Both the position numbers and the translations under genes were made by a program. Shown in pieces: positions 43,361 to 53,708 of a DNA stretch of 64,000 bases (positions are counted from its first letter, which is position 1; every line of letters starts with the position of its first letter). The stretch covers positions 62,001-126,000 of the forward strand of contig JABMLP010000022.1 in NCBI GenBank assembly GCA_013176395.1, read 5' to 3'. The notes under the pieces were generated by a model that worked only from the letters and a program-made list of their open reading frames with translations, did no database searches and was not told the DNA's origin. This stretch comes from Venturia oleaginea (lineage: Eukaryota; Ascomycota; Dothideomycetes; Venturiales; Venturiaceae).

Positions 43361-45489
43361 ATGCCCGGCGTTCGCGGCCCAGTGCCAGTCACGCTTCAAG
43401 ACAATGGTCACGATCTCACTCAGCAAGTCCTGGATGCTTTAGATGAGCACAACACTTTCAAGAGCGACCAGCAGTTCCCCGAAGCCCAACCAATACCTCT
43501 AAAAGCAGCAATCGACCGCTTAAATTCACGATCCATGATATCATACGAGACCCAAAATACTGAGAACGTCGTTTTGGAAAAGGAGGGACTGGAAATCGCT
43601 TCGAATGGCTCCCATGAGTACCGAGTGTGGAAGGCAGTCAAAGAGGCAGGAAAAATTGCCATCAAAGAGCTTCCAAGCATTGTAGGAAACTCAGCGAAAT
43701 TTGGACAGGCTAATGCCATGAAGAACAAGTGGGTGAAGAAGGAAGGGTCGGACTTGATTGCCGTCGAGCAAGAAGTAGAGGACGAGACGAAGGACTTGTT
43801 GCTTAGTGTACAGGAGACCAAGAGCTTGAAGAACCCAAAGTTACTGGCAGACCTCAAGAAGAGGAAACTCGTTAAAGTCGAGAAGGCTCAAACGTACAGC
43901 GTGACGAAGGGCCCAAAATTCGCGAAGGAGATGCCCGTGGAGCACACCGATCTAACTGCGGATATGCTGGCAGATGGGTCTTGGGAAAGCGCGAACTATA
44001 GGCCTTACAACTTCAACGCCCTTGGTGCCTCACAATCACCTGGAGCACTACATCCACTTAATAAGGTACGATCTGAGTTCCGACAGATCTTTTTCAATCA
44101 AGGTATGTACATCGCTCGAACTTCCCAATCTTTAATGGCTGTAGTATGTTGGAGGGATATAACCTACGCGATAGATATGACTTAACGCGAGAACTGTGTG
44201 ATTTCTTCCAAGTCTTATTCGAAATCTTGCACGCTCTGCTATGATTCCGCAGAAGTAGCACCGAAAGCAACTCAATGGTTCCCCTCGTTTGATGCTTACG
44301 GTATACAATGTTGCTCCACCGTGTCGGCATAGAAGAATAAACGTCGAGGCGGGGCTGACAGAAATCCAACCACAAACCTCATTGCCAGTCATTCTATGCA
44401 TGCTCTCCGTTCAAGTAGAATCTCTCGAGTTTGATGAATGTCGGTATTAATGTCCTCGTAGGTTTCGTTGAAATGCCGACTGCAAGATACGTGGACAGCG
44501 GTTTTTGGAACTTCGACGCTCTCTTTGTCCCACAACAACACCCTGCGAGGGACATGCAAGACACTTTCTTTATCAAGGTGAACAGATGCTCAAATATAGG
44601 ACAAAAAGAACAAAAAACTAATACTCATTGTAAAGGACCCTGCACGTGCAGATAGGCCGCGCGAAGATCTAGCTGCCGAAGCCGCAATGACCGCGATGGA
44701 GGAAGGAGCCAAAGAGCTCTACGCCCTTCCCAATCCTACAGAACCGAAACCGAGGAATTATGAGGAGTACTGGATCAGAGTCAGAGCAGTGCATGAAGGG
44801 GACGCAGAAGGTTCAATTGGCTACCGCTACAATTGGAGCGAGGACGAGTCGTTAAGATTAGTGCTGAGAACGCATACAACCGCAGTATCGACGTGGTGTC
44901 TACATCGTCTCGCAGAAGATCCCAGACCAGCGCGATACTTCTCGATCGATCGTGTCTTCAGGTTTGTTACTAAACCTTGCCCCTCGTCTCCTAGCGTATA
45001 CTGAACACAAGAACAGGAATGAAGCTGTCGATGCCACCCATCTAGCAGAGTTTCACCAGGTGGAGGGCGTTATTGCTGGTAATTTATACGTCTTCGATCA
45101 CGATTGGTCAAGCTAATATGATCACAGATTTCGGTCTCACACTGGGTGGCCTTATGAAATTTCTTTCCGACTTCTTCGCCAAATTAGGTATCACTGGTCT
45201 GCGCTTCAAACCCGCGTACAACCCTTACACAGAACCTTCAATGGAGATCTTTGGATTCCACCGTGGGTTGGACAAGTGGATAGAGATTGGAAACAGCGGT
45301 ATGTTCAGGCCAGAAATGCTATTGCCAATGGGATTGCCAGAGAATCTCAGAGTTTACGGATTCGGCCTGTCATTGGAGCGACCCACCATGATGCGCTATG
45401 GTGTAAACAATATCAGAGAGCTTTTGGGACACAAGGTCGACTTGAAGTTCGTCGAGGAACAGCCTGCTGTGCGCTTCGAGAAGGAGTAG
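43361..45489 (+). CDS. FRS2: Cytosolic phenylalanyl-tRNA synthetase alpha subunit
   Basis: Five exons: 43361-44102, 44462-44577, 44636-44961, 45017-45078 and 45128-45489, in phase, 535 residues. The protein loads tRNA-Phe with phenylalanine as an alpha2-beta2 enzyme. The N-terminal ~200 residues are the winged-helix tRNA-binding part ([20 protein letters not shown]). The catalytic half has [21 protein letters not shown], then [40 protein letters not shown], motif 2 [13 protein letters not shown] and motif 3 [25 protein letters not shown]. Intron 1 (44103-44461) is 359 bases, far longer than the others (49-58). The ATG at 43361 ([10 protein letters not shown]) is the first in frame downstream of a 5' UTR. 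Complete and unbroken. Confidence 0.95.
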
Positions 45490-47799
45490 AAGACGGAGAA
45501 GGATGCGTATGGATATGATTGATGATGACGATATGCTGGTCTCTTTGCGGACCAGCAGGCAGACGAAGATATGTATTGGTGGAAAAACTGATACACTTGT
45601 GGTTTCGAGTTTGGAAGAGGGGACAAACCAATGTTGTCAAGATGAGATTCATGATGGTTACATTCTTCCAAGCATGCATGTTATCGGTAAAGAAATCAGA
45701 AGCATGCAAGTCAATGATGAGGAAATCCAAAAGATGGCTGTTTCCGCGAAACTTTGATGTATGGTGACAACCCCTATGCATTCTAACCATGGTCGTGTGT
45801 GTTCTAGATTGTTCATTGAAGATAAAAGGCACGTATTACTGACGTTTGAACATTCCTCATCCTGAAATCGAGGAGAAGGTCGGTAGCACAATCTCCATTG
45901 AAGGTCCCTCCCACATGCCCCTCCCAGACGTAACGTTCATCAGCCTCGTGCAACAAAGCGACGGCATTCTAAATGTGCTGTGCAAAGCGCAAAGCTACGG
46001 CATTACGCATGCATACGTCACGCGTACTTGAGGCACGTTACGATGGAAGCAGGGAGGCAGACATTTTGTGTACTGTTTCCTCCCTTTTACTCGGCGTTAC
46101 GTCGTTAGTACCGGCTATTGTTTATCGAAGAAATGTCCGACCCGCTCCGTGCGCGACATTTCAACGGCGCTTGATCTTATTCTGGACCCTTTGTGAGTCG
46201 GACGGGGGTGGGGGGTCCGATAGCACTGAGTTACGATCGAGGGTGTGGAATAGGGGGAGGACGGTGCTGTGATTTGGACGGGAGTCGTTGAGGTTGAGAT
46301 TGGCGAGCCGATTGTTCGCTGCACAGGTATAGGTTTTGTGATTATGGAGAGTTGAGGGGGAAATGGGGGAAGGATCGAGATTGGAATAGAGGTTCTGTTG
46401 GATATGGGGTTCTTCTGGCATTGGTTAATGGTTTTTATTGATTGAGTCTACGACTGGTTTTCCGCTGCGGCGATGAATTTCGCCTCGACTGAGATTTTGT
46501 GCTACTCTCACTTCACGGAGGCTCCTGGGTCTTGCGCTTAGCAGATACATAATATTGCTTTGCGTATTTGTATCTGTAACGATGAACAGGTGGAGTCGTC
46601 CGCTCGTGACCTTTGGAGATATGAGATTCATATACTGTAAGAGAATATTTCTTTACGAGTTTGGAATCGAGAGCGATGGATTCCTGGCAAGTCTGAAATT
46701 AGACTATGCAAAAGCTTAGCGATTATTGGATTTTGGTGTGAGCATGCTGCATTGAGTTTACATTGCTCTTTGGCAGAAGTGATATTGATGGCGTAAAATA
46801 CTATGCTACTGGTACTGGTGAACATGGATTATTCGCTTGTTGATAAAACTCCGAGCCGTGATCATGAGCCTGCTGACGACCAAATTGGAGTCTGTTTTTT
46901 CCTTTGTCCACGTTGATTCATCAGACCGCTCTGTGGCTTTCCAAAATAGCCATTTGAAACGGACGATCGGTATGAGAATGAGTGGAGATGGATTGTGGTA
47001 GCAAGTGATCAAAAAGCTGTCGTGGCTGTTGTCAAAAGGTAGATGAAGCACACTACTTTTTGAATTGAGAGACTGAGGGCCTCGTATATATACACAATGT
47101 GTCTCGTGCACAGGCCAATTCATTTGACAGCTGTTTCATATCCGACAATCGAGGTATTTTGCTCGTGGAAGTAAATCTTGCAGGTCACGATTGTCTACAG
47201 TGTCCCGTGATTTTGGCGTAGTGATTTCAAGTCCTCGTAGCAATATCAATGATGCACCTGTAGGTAGCGCAGTGAGTTGTTTTCATCACTGCGAGAGAGA
47301 GACCCGAGATTCATGGAACGGGTGAAGCGATGAGATAAGAGGTGCGTTATTTTGAGCCGCAAATCTTAAAAGAAGTAAATGTCCCAGAATCTGCCAGTCG
47401 TGCGACTGCAGGCTAATGTAGGTACCTTATGCACGATGCAAATCAGCATCACACGCGACAGCAGGTTATTTCATTGAGGTTATCATAAGCGGAGTTGACA
47501 CCGAGATTGTTCCTTGCATTGTTCTAGCGAGTTTCTATGGGTTTTTAGGTTGTGGAAAGGTAGGAATTCGCGGCACTGTTCAGTCGGGTGCTTGAAGGAT
47601 GTTGGCTGTGGCGTGCTCAAGGTTCCGAGTCGAACCTTTGCTGGACTGCTTTGACTTTGCTCTTCGGGAAATCAGTCAAAGGACATCATGCCGAGACGGG
47701 ATCCATCTAGATCACCTCTCTTCCAAGCTCTTTCTTCGTAGACAATAGCCCGTCACAGCAAACATGTGTACTCCTCCTCTACCCTCCCTCCTCATGCCT
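45490..47799. other. Gene-poor region left of the small secreted protein
   Basis: About 2.3 kb without a supported gene. A G-rich run at 46202-46216 could form a quadruplex. Short frames around 45846-46421 are not protein-like. Confidence 0.45.
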
Positions 47800-48084
47800 C
47801 TAGCAACCAAAGGTACAAAGAGTGTTACTATTAGGCTTTGTACATTTAACAATACAAGAACAACGGTGAGTGAAGTCGGCTCCCGGGTATTGTTTGTTGC
47901 ATTTGTTGACGCACTGATCGCATGAAACATATATTTGTCGTTGCTCGAGCTGGTAGGACGGATTGAGTGGGTTGGAGGTAGTATCGAGGTTGTCCGGAAG
48001 GGTCAGATCTGCTCTCGCTTCTTTGATGGACAGGGGGGAGACGAGAACGAGGGGGGAGAGAAGGAGTAAGGTAAAGAAGTTCAT
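47800..48084 (-). CDS. Small secreted cysteine-rich protein 1 (effector-like)
   Basis: Single exon of 94 residues. The signal peptide is MNFFTLLLLSPLVLVSPLS, followed by a propeptide-like stretch that ends LEQR before QIYVS, which could be a Kex2-type cleavage. The mature part would be about 45 residues with eight cysteines. It includes three C-x3-C pairs: CVNKC, CIVKC and the final CTFGC. It is clearly related to the protein at 62510-62776 (shared MNF-T-LLSPL, KE-RA-L, D--DT-SNPL-P). I know no family for it. Size, secretion, cysteine content and position beside transposons suggest a candidate effector or antimicrobial-type peptide. This is inference. The promoter is close to a shared repeat at 48168-48300. 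Confidence 0.78.
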   Translation of the reverse strand: MNFFTLLLLSPLVLVSPLSIKEARADLTLPDNLDTTSNPLNPSYQLEQRQIYVSCDQCVNKCNKQYPGADFTHRCSCIVKCTKPNSNTLCTFGC

Positions 48085-48167
48085 CTTGGTTTGGTTTCTA
48101 GTTGTTTTAGAGTTGATTGGAATGTGAACTGTGGATTTGGGAAAAGATATCGTTTGGATGTTATAAA

Positions 48168-48300
48168 GGTCAATATATAGAACAACCTCCGAGGGAGATC
48201 AGGTAAAGTTCCAGTAATCTACTAGATACGTACAAGGTTATTTATGGTTTGCGCAACTCCTCCGCCTTCATACCCATATCGGCGGGACCCATCCAATCCA
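48168..48300 (+). repeat. Shared non-coding repeat, copy 1
   Basis: About 133 bases, strongly similar to 63019-63163 in the same orientation. Shared segments include TATATAGAACAAC, GAGGGAGAT, GTTCCAGTAA, GCAACTCCTCCGCCT and ATCGGCGGGACCCATCCAAT. It starts 84 bases upstream of the SSP1 start codon. Its origin is unknown. Confidence 0.75.
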
Positions 48301-48530
48301 TCTGATACCGTAGAAACTGGTGAAAGTGAACGCTGATCCAGTGATTAATATATTATGCCGAACTGGCGATTCTGAGCCTAATCCGTGACTATTTAAGTTA
48401 GCCTAGTATTATACTTAGTATAGATCGTACCCGGATAGAAGGTAACGTGTATAATAAGGCCGTAGAATCTCTGTATTAGGGTCCTCAACGGAGCGGTGTC
48501 AAACGGGTTGGGTCGGTTGAGGGTCGGTGC

Positions 48531-48552
48531 GGGGCGGGGGTGGGGCGGCGGG
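48531..48552 (+). other. G-quadruplex-type motif beside block B
   Basis: Four close G runs of 4, 5, 4 and 3 (with a GG between) on the plus strand, 60 bases left of the LINE-derivative insertion site. Confidence 0.55.
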
Positions 48553-48574
48553 TTCACGTGACCAGCCCCTCTCT

Positions 48575-48612
48575 CAATAGTCAGGTTGATTGACTTGGCC
48601 ATCGTTTGGTTA
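48575..48612 (-). pseudogene. hAT transposase fragment continuing past the inserted LINE derivative
   Basis: On the minus strand this reads NQTMAKSINLTIE. It resumes, in frame, the transposase cut at 50217, once the element at 48613-50216 and one copy of the 14-base duplicate are removed. It stops resembling hAT by about 48575. Confidence 0.6.
48599..48612. repeat. Left target-site duplicate of the LINE derivative (block B)
   Basis: CCATCGTTTGGTTA, identical to 50217-50230. It lies inside the hAT transposase gene and just outside the block shared with A. Confidence 0.85.
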
Positions 48613-50216
48613 GGAAAAACAGCACACACAGCGAGAACTCAATTTTTGGAATTTACAGAAGTATCATCTAAGGATCATCAAAACACCTCTGCCAGTGGCC
48701 GCTCCGGCCTCTAGAGGCCATCGCGCGTCCCTCAGCGTCGATGAGATATCTCTAGAGTCGCCGTCGCGGCCACCGCAGAGCAAGCAGACGAATACATGAG
48801 CAAGCTACACGAACGATGCGTCCACCAAAGACAACAGCAACCATCTAGTCACTATCTCCCGGCTAGTCCATCACCCCAGATGACACTGCAACGCTCCGAG
48901 TCGACGAGTCACTGCTAGAACGGCAATACCTTCAACACAACTCAAACACCAGACGCCCGGTGTGCAACAATCGGCACCACACACCACTGCAACGACTAGA
49001 CAATCTCTCCCAACGTCTTGGCAAACCGTCCTGCTACAAGCTGTTGCCCAGAGCCTTGAGCCTCTCCCCAAACTGTTGCCTCCCAGTTATGGCATTGGCA
49101 AGAGTAGGTGCGCGACACAGTAAGTAGTAAGGACGCATAGAAGGAGCCTATTGGCGGCAAATCCCCTCCCTGTAAGCTAGCAGACGTAGCCTTGAGCCTC
49201 TCCCCAGACTGTTGCGTCCCAGTTATGGCAGTGGCAAGAGTAGGTGCGCGATATAGCAAGCAGGGAGAGCGACTGGCAGCAGATAGGCTCCGACTATAAG
49301 ACGACAGGTCTACAACACAATCGGTGCGACACGATACGGCAGCTGCTAGAGAACCTCATCTACTATCGTCTCCGCAAACCGTCCTGCTGCAAGCTGATGT
49401 CCAGAGCCTTGAGCCTCTCCCCAAACTGTTGCGTCCCAGTTATGGCATTGGCAAGAGTAGGTGCGCAACACAGTAAGCAGTAAGGACGTATAGAAGGAGC
49501 TTATTGGCGGCAAATCCCCTCCCTACAAGCCAGCAGACGTAGCCTTGAGCCTCTCCCCAGACTGTTGCGTCCCAGTTATGGCATTGGCAAGAGTAGGAGC
49601 GCGATATAGCAAGTAGGAAGAGCGACTAGCAGCAGATAGGCTCCGACTATAAGACGGCAGGTCTATAGCACGATCGGCGCCATACAATACGGCAGCTACC
49701 AGACAGCCTCGTCCACGGGCATACCCGGAGTATCACACCGAAGCAGCGAAATCACGACTACGATGGTTACTATTGTCTCCAGCATCACACAACCAAATAC
49801 ACCGCCGCATAGGAATCTGGTGCAAGGCAACTTTCACAAGCAGAAACATACTTAGGGAACCCATTGGCCTTGAGGGATAAGGCGAAACAGATAGACAAAG
49901 CTGAGCATTAGAGGGAGACTGTAGGTAGAAGGATAGCGAAACACGAGGCATTGCCTCTTGAGTCTACATAGCACAGATATACTAGCAGAATAACCAGTAT
50001 CTACAAGAGCCAGCGGGCATTTGGAGATACTGGTTAAGGGAAAAGAGGGAGGACGGAGGGGACAGCTGGTCTTGTTTCAGTGAACGGGGCGAAGTGGGGC
50101 GCGGTGGATTATATAATCTATCACGTGTCGGCTGTCTGATGAAGTCCTCCTAACCGGACATAGCTGCCTGATTAAGCGGCTGCAACCGAGTAGGATAAAA
50201 TCAATCAATCAATCAA
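48613..50216 (+). mobile_element. Non-autonomous LINE derivative with tandem-repeat core (copy B, complete)
   Basis: 1604 bases, flanked by CCATCGTTTGGTTA on both sides. It begins GGAAAAACAGC and ends in a TCAA-repeat tail. LINE-like 5' UTR and 3' end surround a non-coding tandem array (about 48956-49721). No reverse transcriptase is encoded, so it would need the machinery of the autonomous LINE in the same window. It differs from copy A at 12 positions by my count. Confidence 0.85.
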
Positions 50217-50230
50217 CCATCGTTTGGTTA
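50217..50230. repeat. Right target-site duplicate of the LINE derivative (block B)
   Basis: CCATCGTTTGGTTA directly after the TCAA tail, and also part of the hAT reading frame. Confidence 0.85.
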
Positions 50231-50983
50231 TTTGACGCGTTATCCGTGGTAAAAGCAATAACCCTCACGAAAAGATCAAAGTGCTCAAGCCGGGCAATAC
50301 CAATTTTGGCGAGGTCTACCCCAGTATGCGCGCCATAGCAGGGCTCAAAGCCGATCAATGCTTCTTGAAGTGCCCAATGAATAACCCAGTAGGCTTTGAT
50401 TGCAAGGTAGCCATCCCTACACGGCGCGGAATAACCGTCAAGGACAATAGCGACCTTCTGAGGTGCTGGTGGAAGACGGTTGCGGATGGACTCCTCTGAC
50501 TTTTTGCGCAACTCGAGGATCCTGTTGGTAATAGTAGAAGAAGATATTACTTTCCGTTCGGGATCCAAGTATAGGATCAGGCGGTTGAACTCCATATTGT
50601 CAACCGCGGTTAACGCCCACTTATTTGAGATGATTGCTCGGATCAGTTGTTCATCGAAATTAGCTGGACACGCCTTGAGAGAGCCAGACATAACGGTATC
50701 CTTCTTCACTCGGTGTTGCTATTAAACGTATGTTAGTATTATTATGGCCCTAATAGTCTCTTGGTAGTCTTACGGATGCTCTGAAGCCCTCTTGCACGGT
50801 CGGCTGTCTTAACCCTCGTATATCGGCAACCTTTACACAGCCATTCGTTTATGAGTGATCACTCATTGCACTTGTACCATTCTTGAATATATGCCCCAGT
50901 ACAGCATGGCATCGGGTGCAAACAATCTTCGGCTCGCCGTCCGATTTCAGAGTGCCTTCGACGAAATATTCCCAAAGACGTCG
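50217..50983 (-). pseudogene. hAT transposase, N-terminal part, interrupted (copy B)
   Basis: Same structure as at 13331-14097: BED-finger exon with an in-frame TAA (50849-50851), 55-base intron at 50719-50773, and the exon ending at NASNNQTM. Here the downstream continuation survives at 48575-48612 on the other side of the LINE derivative. Confidence 0.75.
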
Positions 50984-51151
50984 TATATACTAAGAGTGTT
51001 ACGCTGAACAAGCAAAACAGAGATATTCGGAAGTAGATTCAACACGAACTTAACGATAGGAGCCGATGAACAGAACGAGTGTCACCCTGCGACTTGACTG
51101 TATTGACTAGAGAGGTTAAGTACACTGTGGCATCTGCATGCATATATATGC

Positions 51152-52266
51152 ATGTCAATGCATTCCTTGGCATCTATCACGTGCACTATGCCTCAGGTAT
51201 CAAGGACTGGCATGCCACTGTTCAACAGTCAGGAGCTTTCACGCGATACCAGGTTCAAGATTCTTACTCTACGTGACGCTGGCTTCACGTTTGCAGCAAT
51301 CAGAGATTACTTTCTTTCACTCAAACCTCCTCTTCAAGTTGATATCTCTCTACGTCAAATTCAGAAAGCTATCGCTCTTGGCCACCCTACACCGCAGAAA
51401 AAGGGCCATGTGGGATCCAAACCCCTCCTCTCCGAAGAACAGGTTGATGAGCTTGAAGCCTTTGTCACCGCCTGTAAAAAGAACCGGCCCATGTCCTATC
51501 TAGAACTCTCAACCCACTTCAGTCATTTCAAAGTCTCTAATAGAGTGATTGGAGCAGCCCTTGAAAAGAGAGGCTACTATCGAAGAATTGCACGAGTTAA
51601 ACCACCACTCAGCGAAAAAAACCGCCAAGAGAGACTTGCCTTCGCTCACGAGCACTTGAATTGGTCCCTATACGATTGGACACGTATTCTGTGGACTGAT
51701 GAGACTTGGGTTACAGGAGGGAGACACGGAGGCAATATGTGACACGAAAAAAGAGTGAATCTCTTCACCCTGACTGTATCCTTGAGAAGTTTGTACGGAA
51801 GAAAGGATGGATGTTCTGGGGCTCCTTTTCAGGCATTGAAAGAGGACCTTCTCTCTTTTGGGAGAAGAGCTGGGGTTCTATCAGTGGTCCTACCTATACT
51901 GAACACCTGGTCCCTCTGATTTCAGACTACGTACGAGAAAAGGGACTCCTCTTAATGCAGGATGGGGCTCCAGGTCACGGTGCAAAGATAACAAAAGAGG
52001 AGTTCTTACGGAGAGGGATCTACCTCATTTATTGGCCGGCTTTCTCTCCAGATCTGAATCCAATTGAGACCATCTGGAACTGGATGAAGGACTACATTGA
52101 AGAGAATTACCCAGATAAAGAATATGGCTACCCTGAGCTACGTAGGATTGTGCAGGAGGCCTGGGACGTGGTGGTTACAGAGGAGGCTCTTTTTGGATTA
52201 ATTGCAAGTATGCATCAGAGGTGCCTTGACGTGATTGCTGCAAATGGCTGGCATACGAAATGGTAG
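51152..52266 (+). pseudogene. Tc1/mariner-superfamily transposase (DD34E), frameshifted (copy B)
   Basis: Same as 14266-15380, with the same one-base loss near 51725-51728. The one difference I saw is Asp (GAT) in NYPDKEYG, where copy A has Tyr. Because both copies share the frameshift, it predates the block duplication. Confidence 0.88.
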
Positions 52267-53411
52267 CTTATTCAGATGTATATTAACGTACACCAAATAC
52301 AATTGGAACCTACGAGAAAAATGAAGCCCTGAGAGCCCCTGCAGATGATGTGCAGCTAACCTTTAATTCCGTAGAGACCATAGTATAGCCCTCAGATTAG
52401 TATTATAGTTATAGTACCGACGATGAATTCAACCGATTACTAGTAGAAGTTAGCCCCTACCTTCTCTATTATTTCTCAGTTATCCTTTTAAATAGCGGAG
52501 GGCCCTCTATTACTACCAGCCCCTACGCCCTTACAGCCTAAAAAACGGCGTCTTAATGGTACCGACATCCTTAATAATAGAGCCCCAAAACGTATTACTT
52601 TCAACGAGAAACCGACGAAGATATAACTACTAAACAAGCAATCGAATAAAATATTCCGCTACAGAGGTCGGTAAGGACTGGTGTCTTGGATCGATGCTTT
52701 CACACTGAAGAAGCATGGACAGTCGACTTTGTATCGTTTCATTGAGCAGCTGTATGCATGCATGCTCGCCGGACTACTACATTCAAACTTCCGGAACCAG
52801 TTTGCTAGAACTTCCTTTCTTTCGAGTTGAGCCTTTTCTATCAGCTTTGTCTCCAACGCAGCCCCCGAATGATCATGATGGTCTGCGAGACGTCAATCAT
52901 TAACTTTGTATTACTCGTATTAAAAAACTCAAAAAAGCATCGTGTTACGGGGAACTCGTTTCTCAACACAGTTGATTATGTCAAGACCTTCTTGACACCT
53001 GTGTTCTCTTGTTCTGGTCCGCGGGTTTGGGGTAAGGGCAATATCAGTCTGGAAGTACTTACCTCAAGTACCTTCCCTTGCTCAGGTTCTTTGGAGGCTC
53101 ACTAGATCCTAGCCGTCCGATGTATCTCCCAATTCAATTGTCGTCTAACCGATTTGATCCTCAGATCAATCCTGAACGCTTGTCGGTTAGTATGAAGGTT
53201 GGGGGTGGGCTTGCTTCGTGTGCATATGACTTGTGCTTGATTGTATCTAAGTAAAAGGTCGTTACTGTAGTAGGTTGAAGAAGCTCCTATGTGAGAAACA
53301 TAACATGAGATAACCACGAAGAGAGAAAGGAAAGTCCGTCCAACGTCCTCCCTATATACCGTTCTGGTTCTGGGTGCCAAGGTGTATTCCCACACCTCTT
53401 GACTCTTCCCA
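52267..53411. other. Degenerate, TA-rich stretch in block B
   Basis: Counterpart of 15381-16525, with no visible difference. Broken frames and dense TA dinucleotides at about 52360-52660 suggest a RIP-affected old repeat. Confidence 0.5.
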
Positions 53412-53425
53412 CACTTCCCACACTG
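53412..53425. repeat. Target-site duplicate at LINE 3' end (block B)
   Basis: CACTTCCCACACTG, repeated at 59352-59365. Confidence 0.85.
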
Positions 53426-53708
53426 ATTGATTGATTGATTTTATCCTACTCGGTTGCAGCCGCTTAATCACGCAGCTATGCCCGGTTAGGGGGACTTCAT
53501 CAGACAGCCGACACGTGATATGATCTACCACGTCCCACTTCGCCCTGCTTACCAAAACAAGACCAGCTATCCCCTCGATCCCCCCTCTTTTCCCTCAACC
53601 ACTATTTCCAAATGCCCAATGGCTCTTGTAAATGTCGGTTGTTCTACCAGTACATCTGTGCTATCTAGATTCCGGGAGGCAATGCCTCATATTTCGCTTT
53701 CCGTCTAC

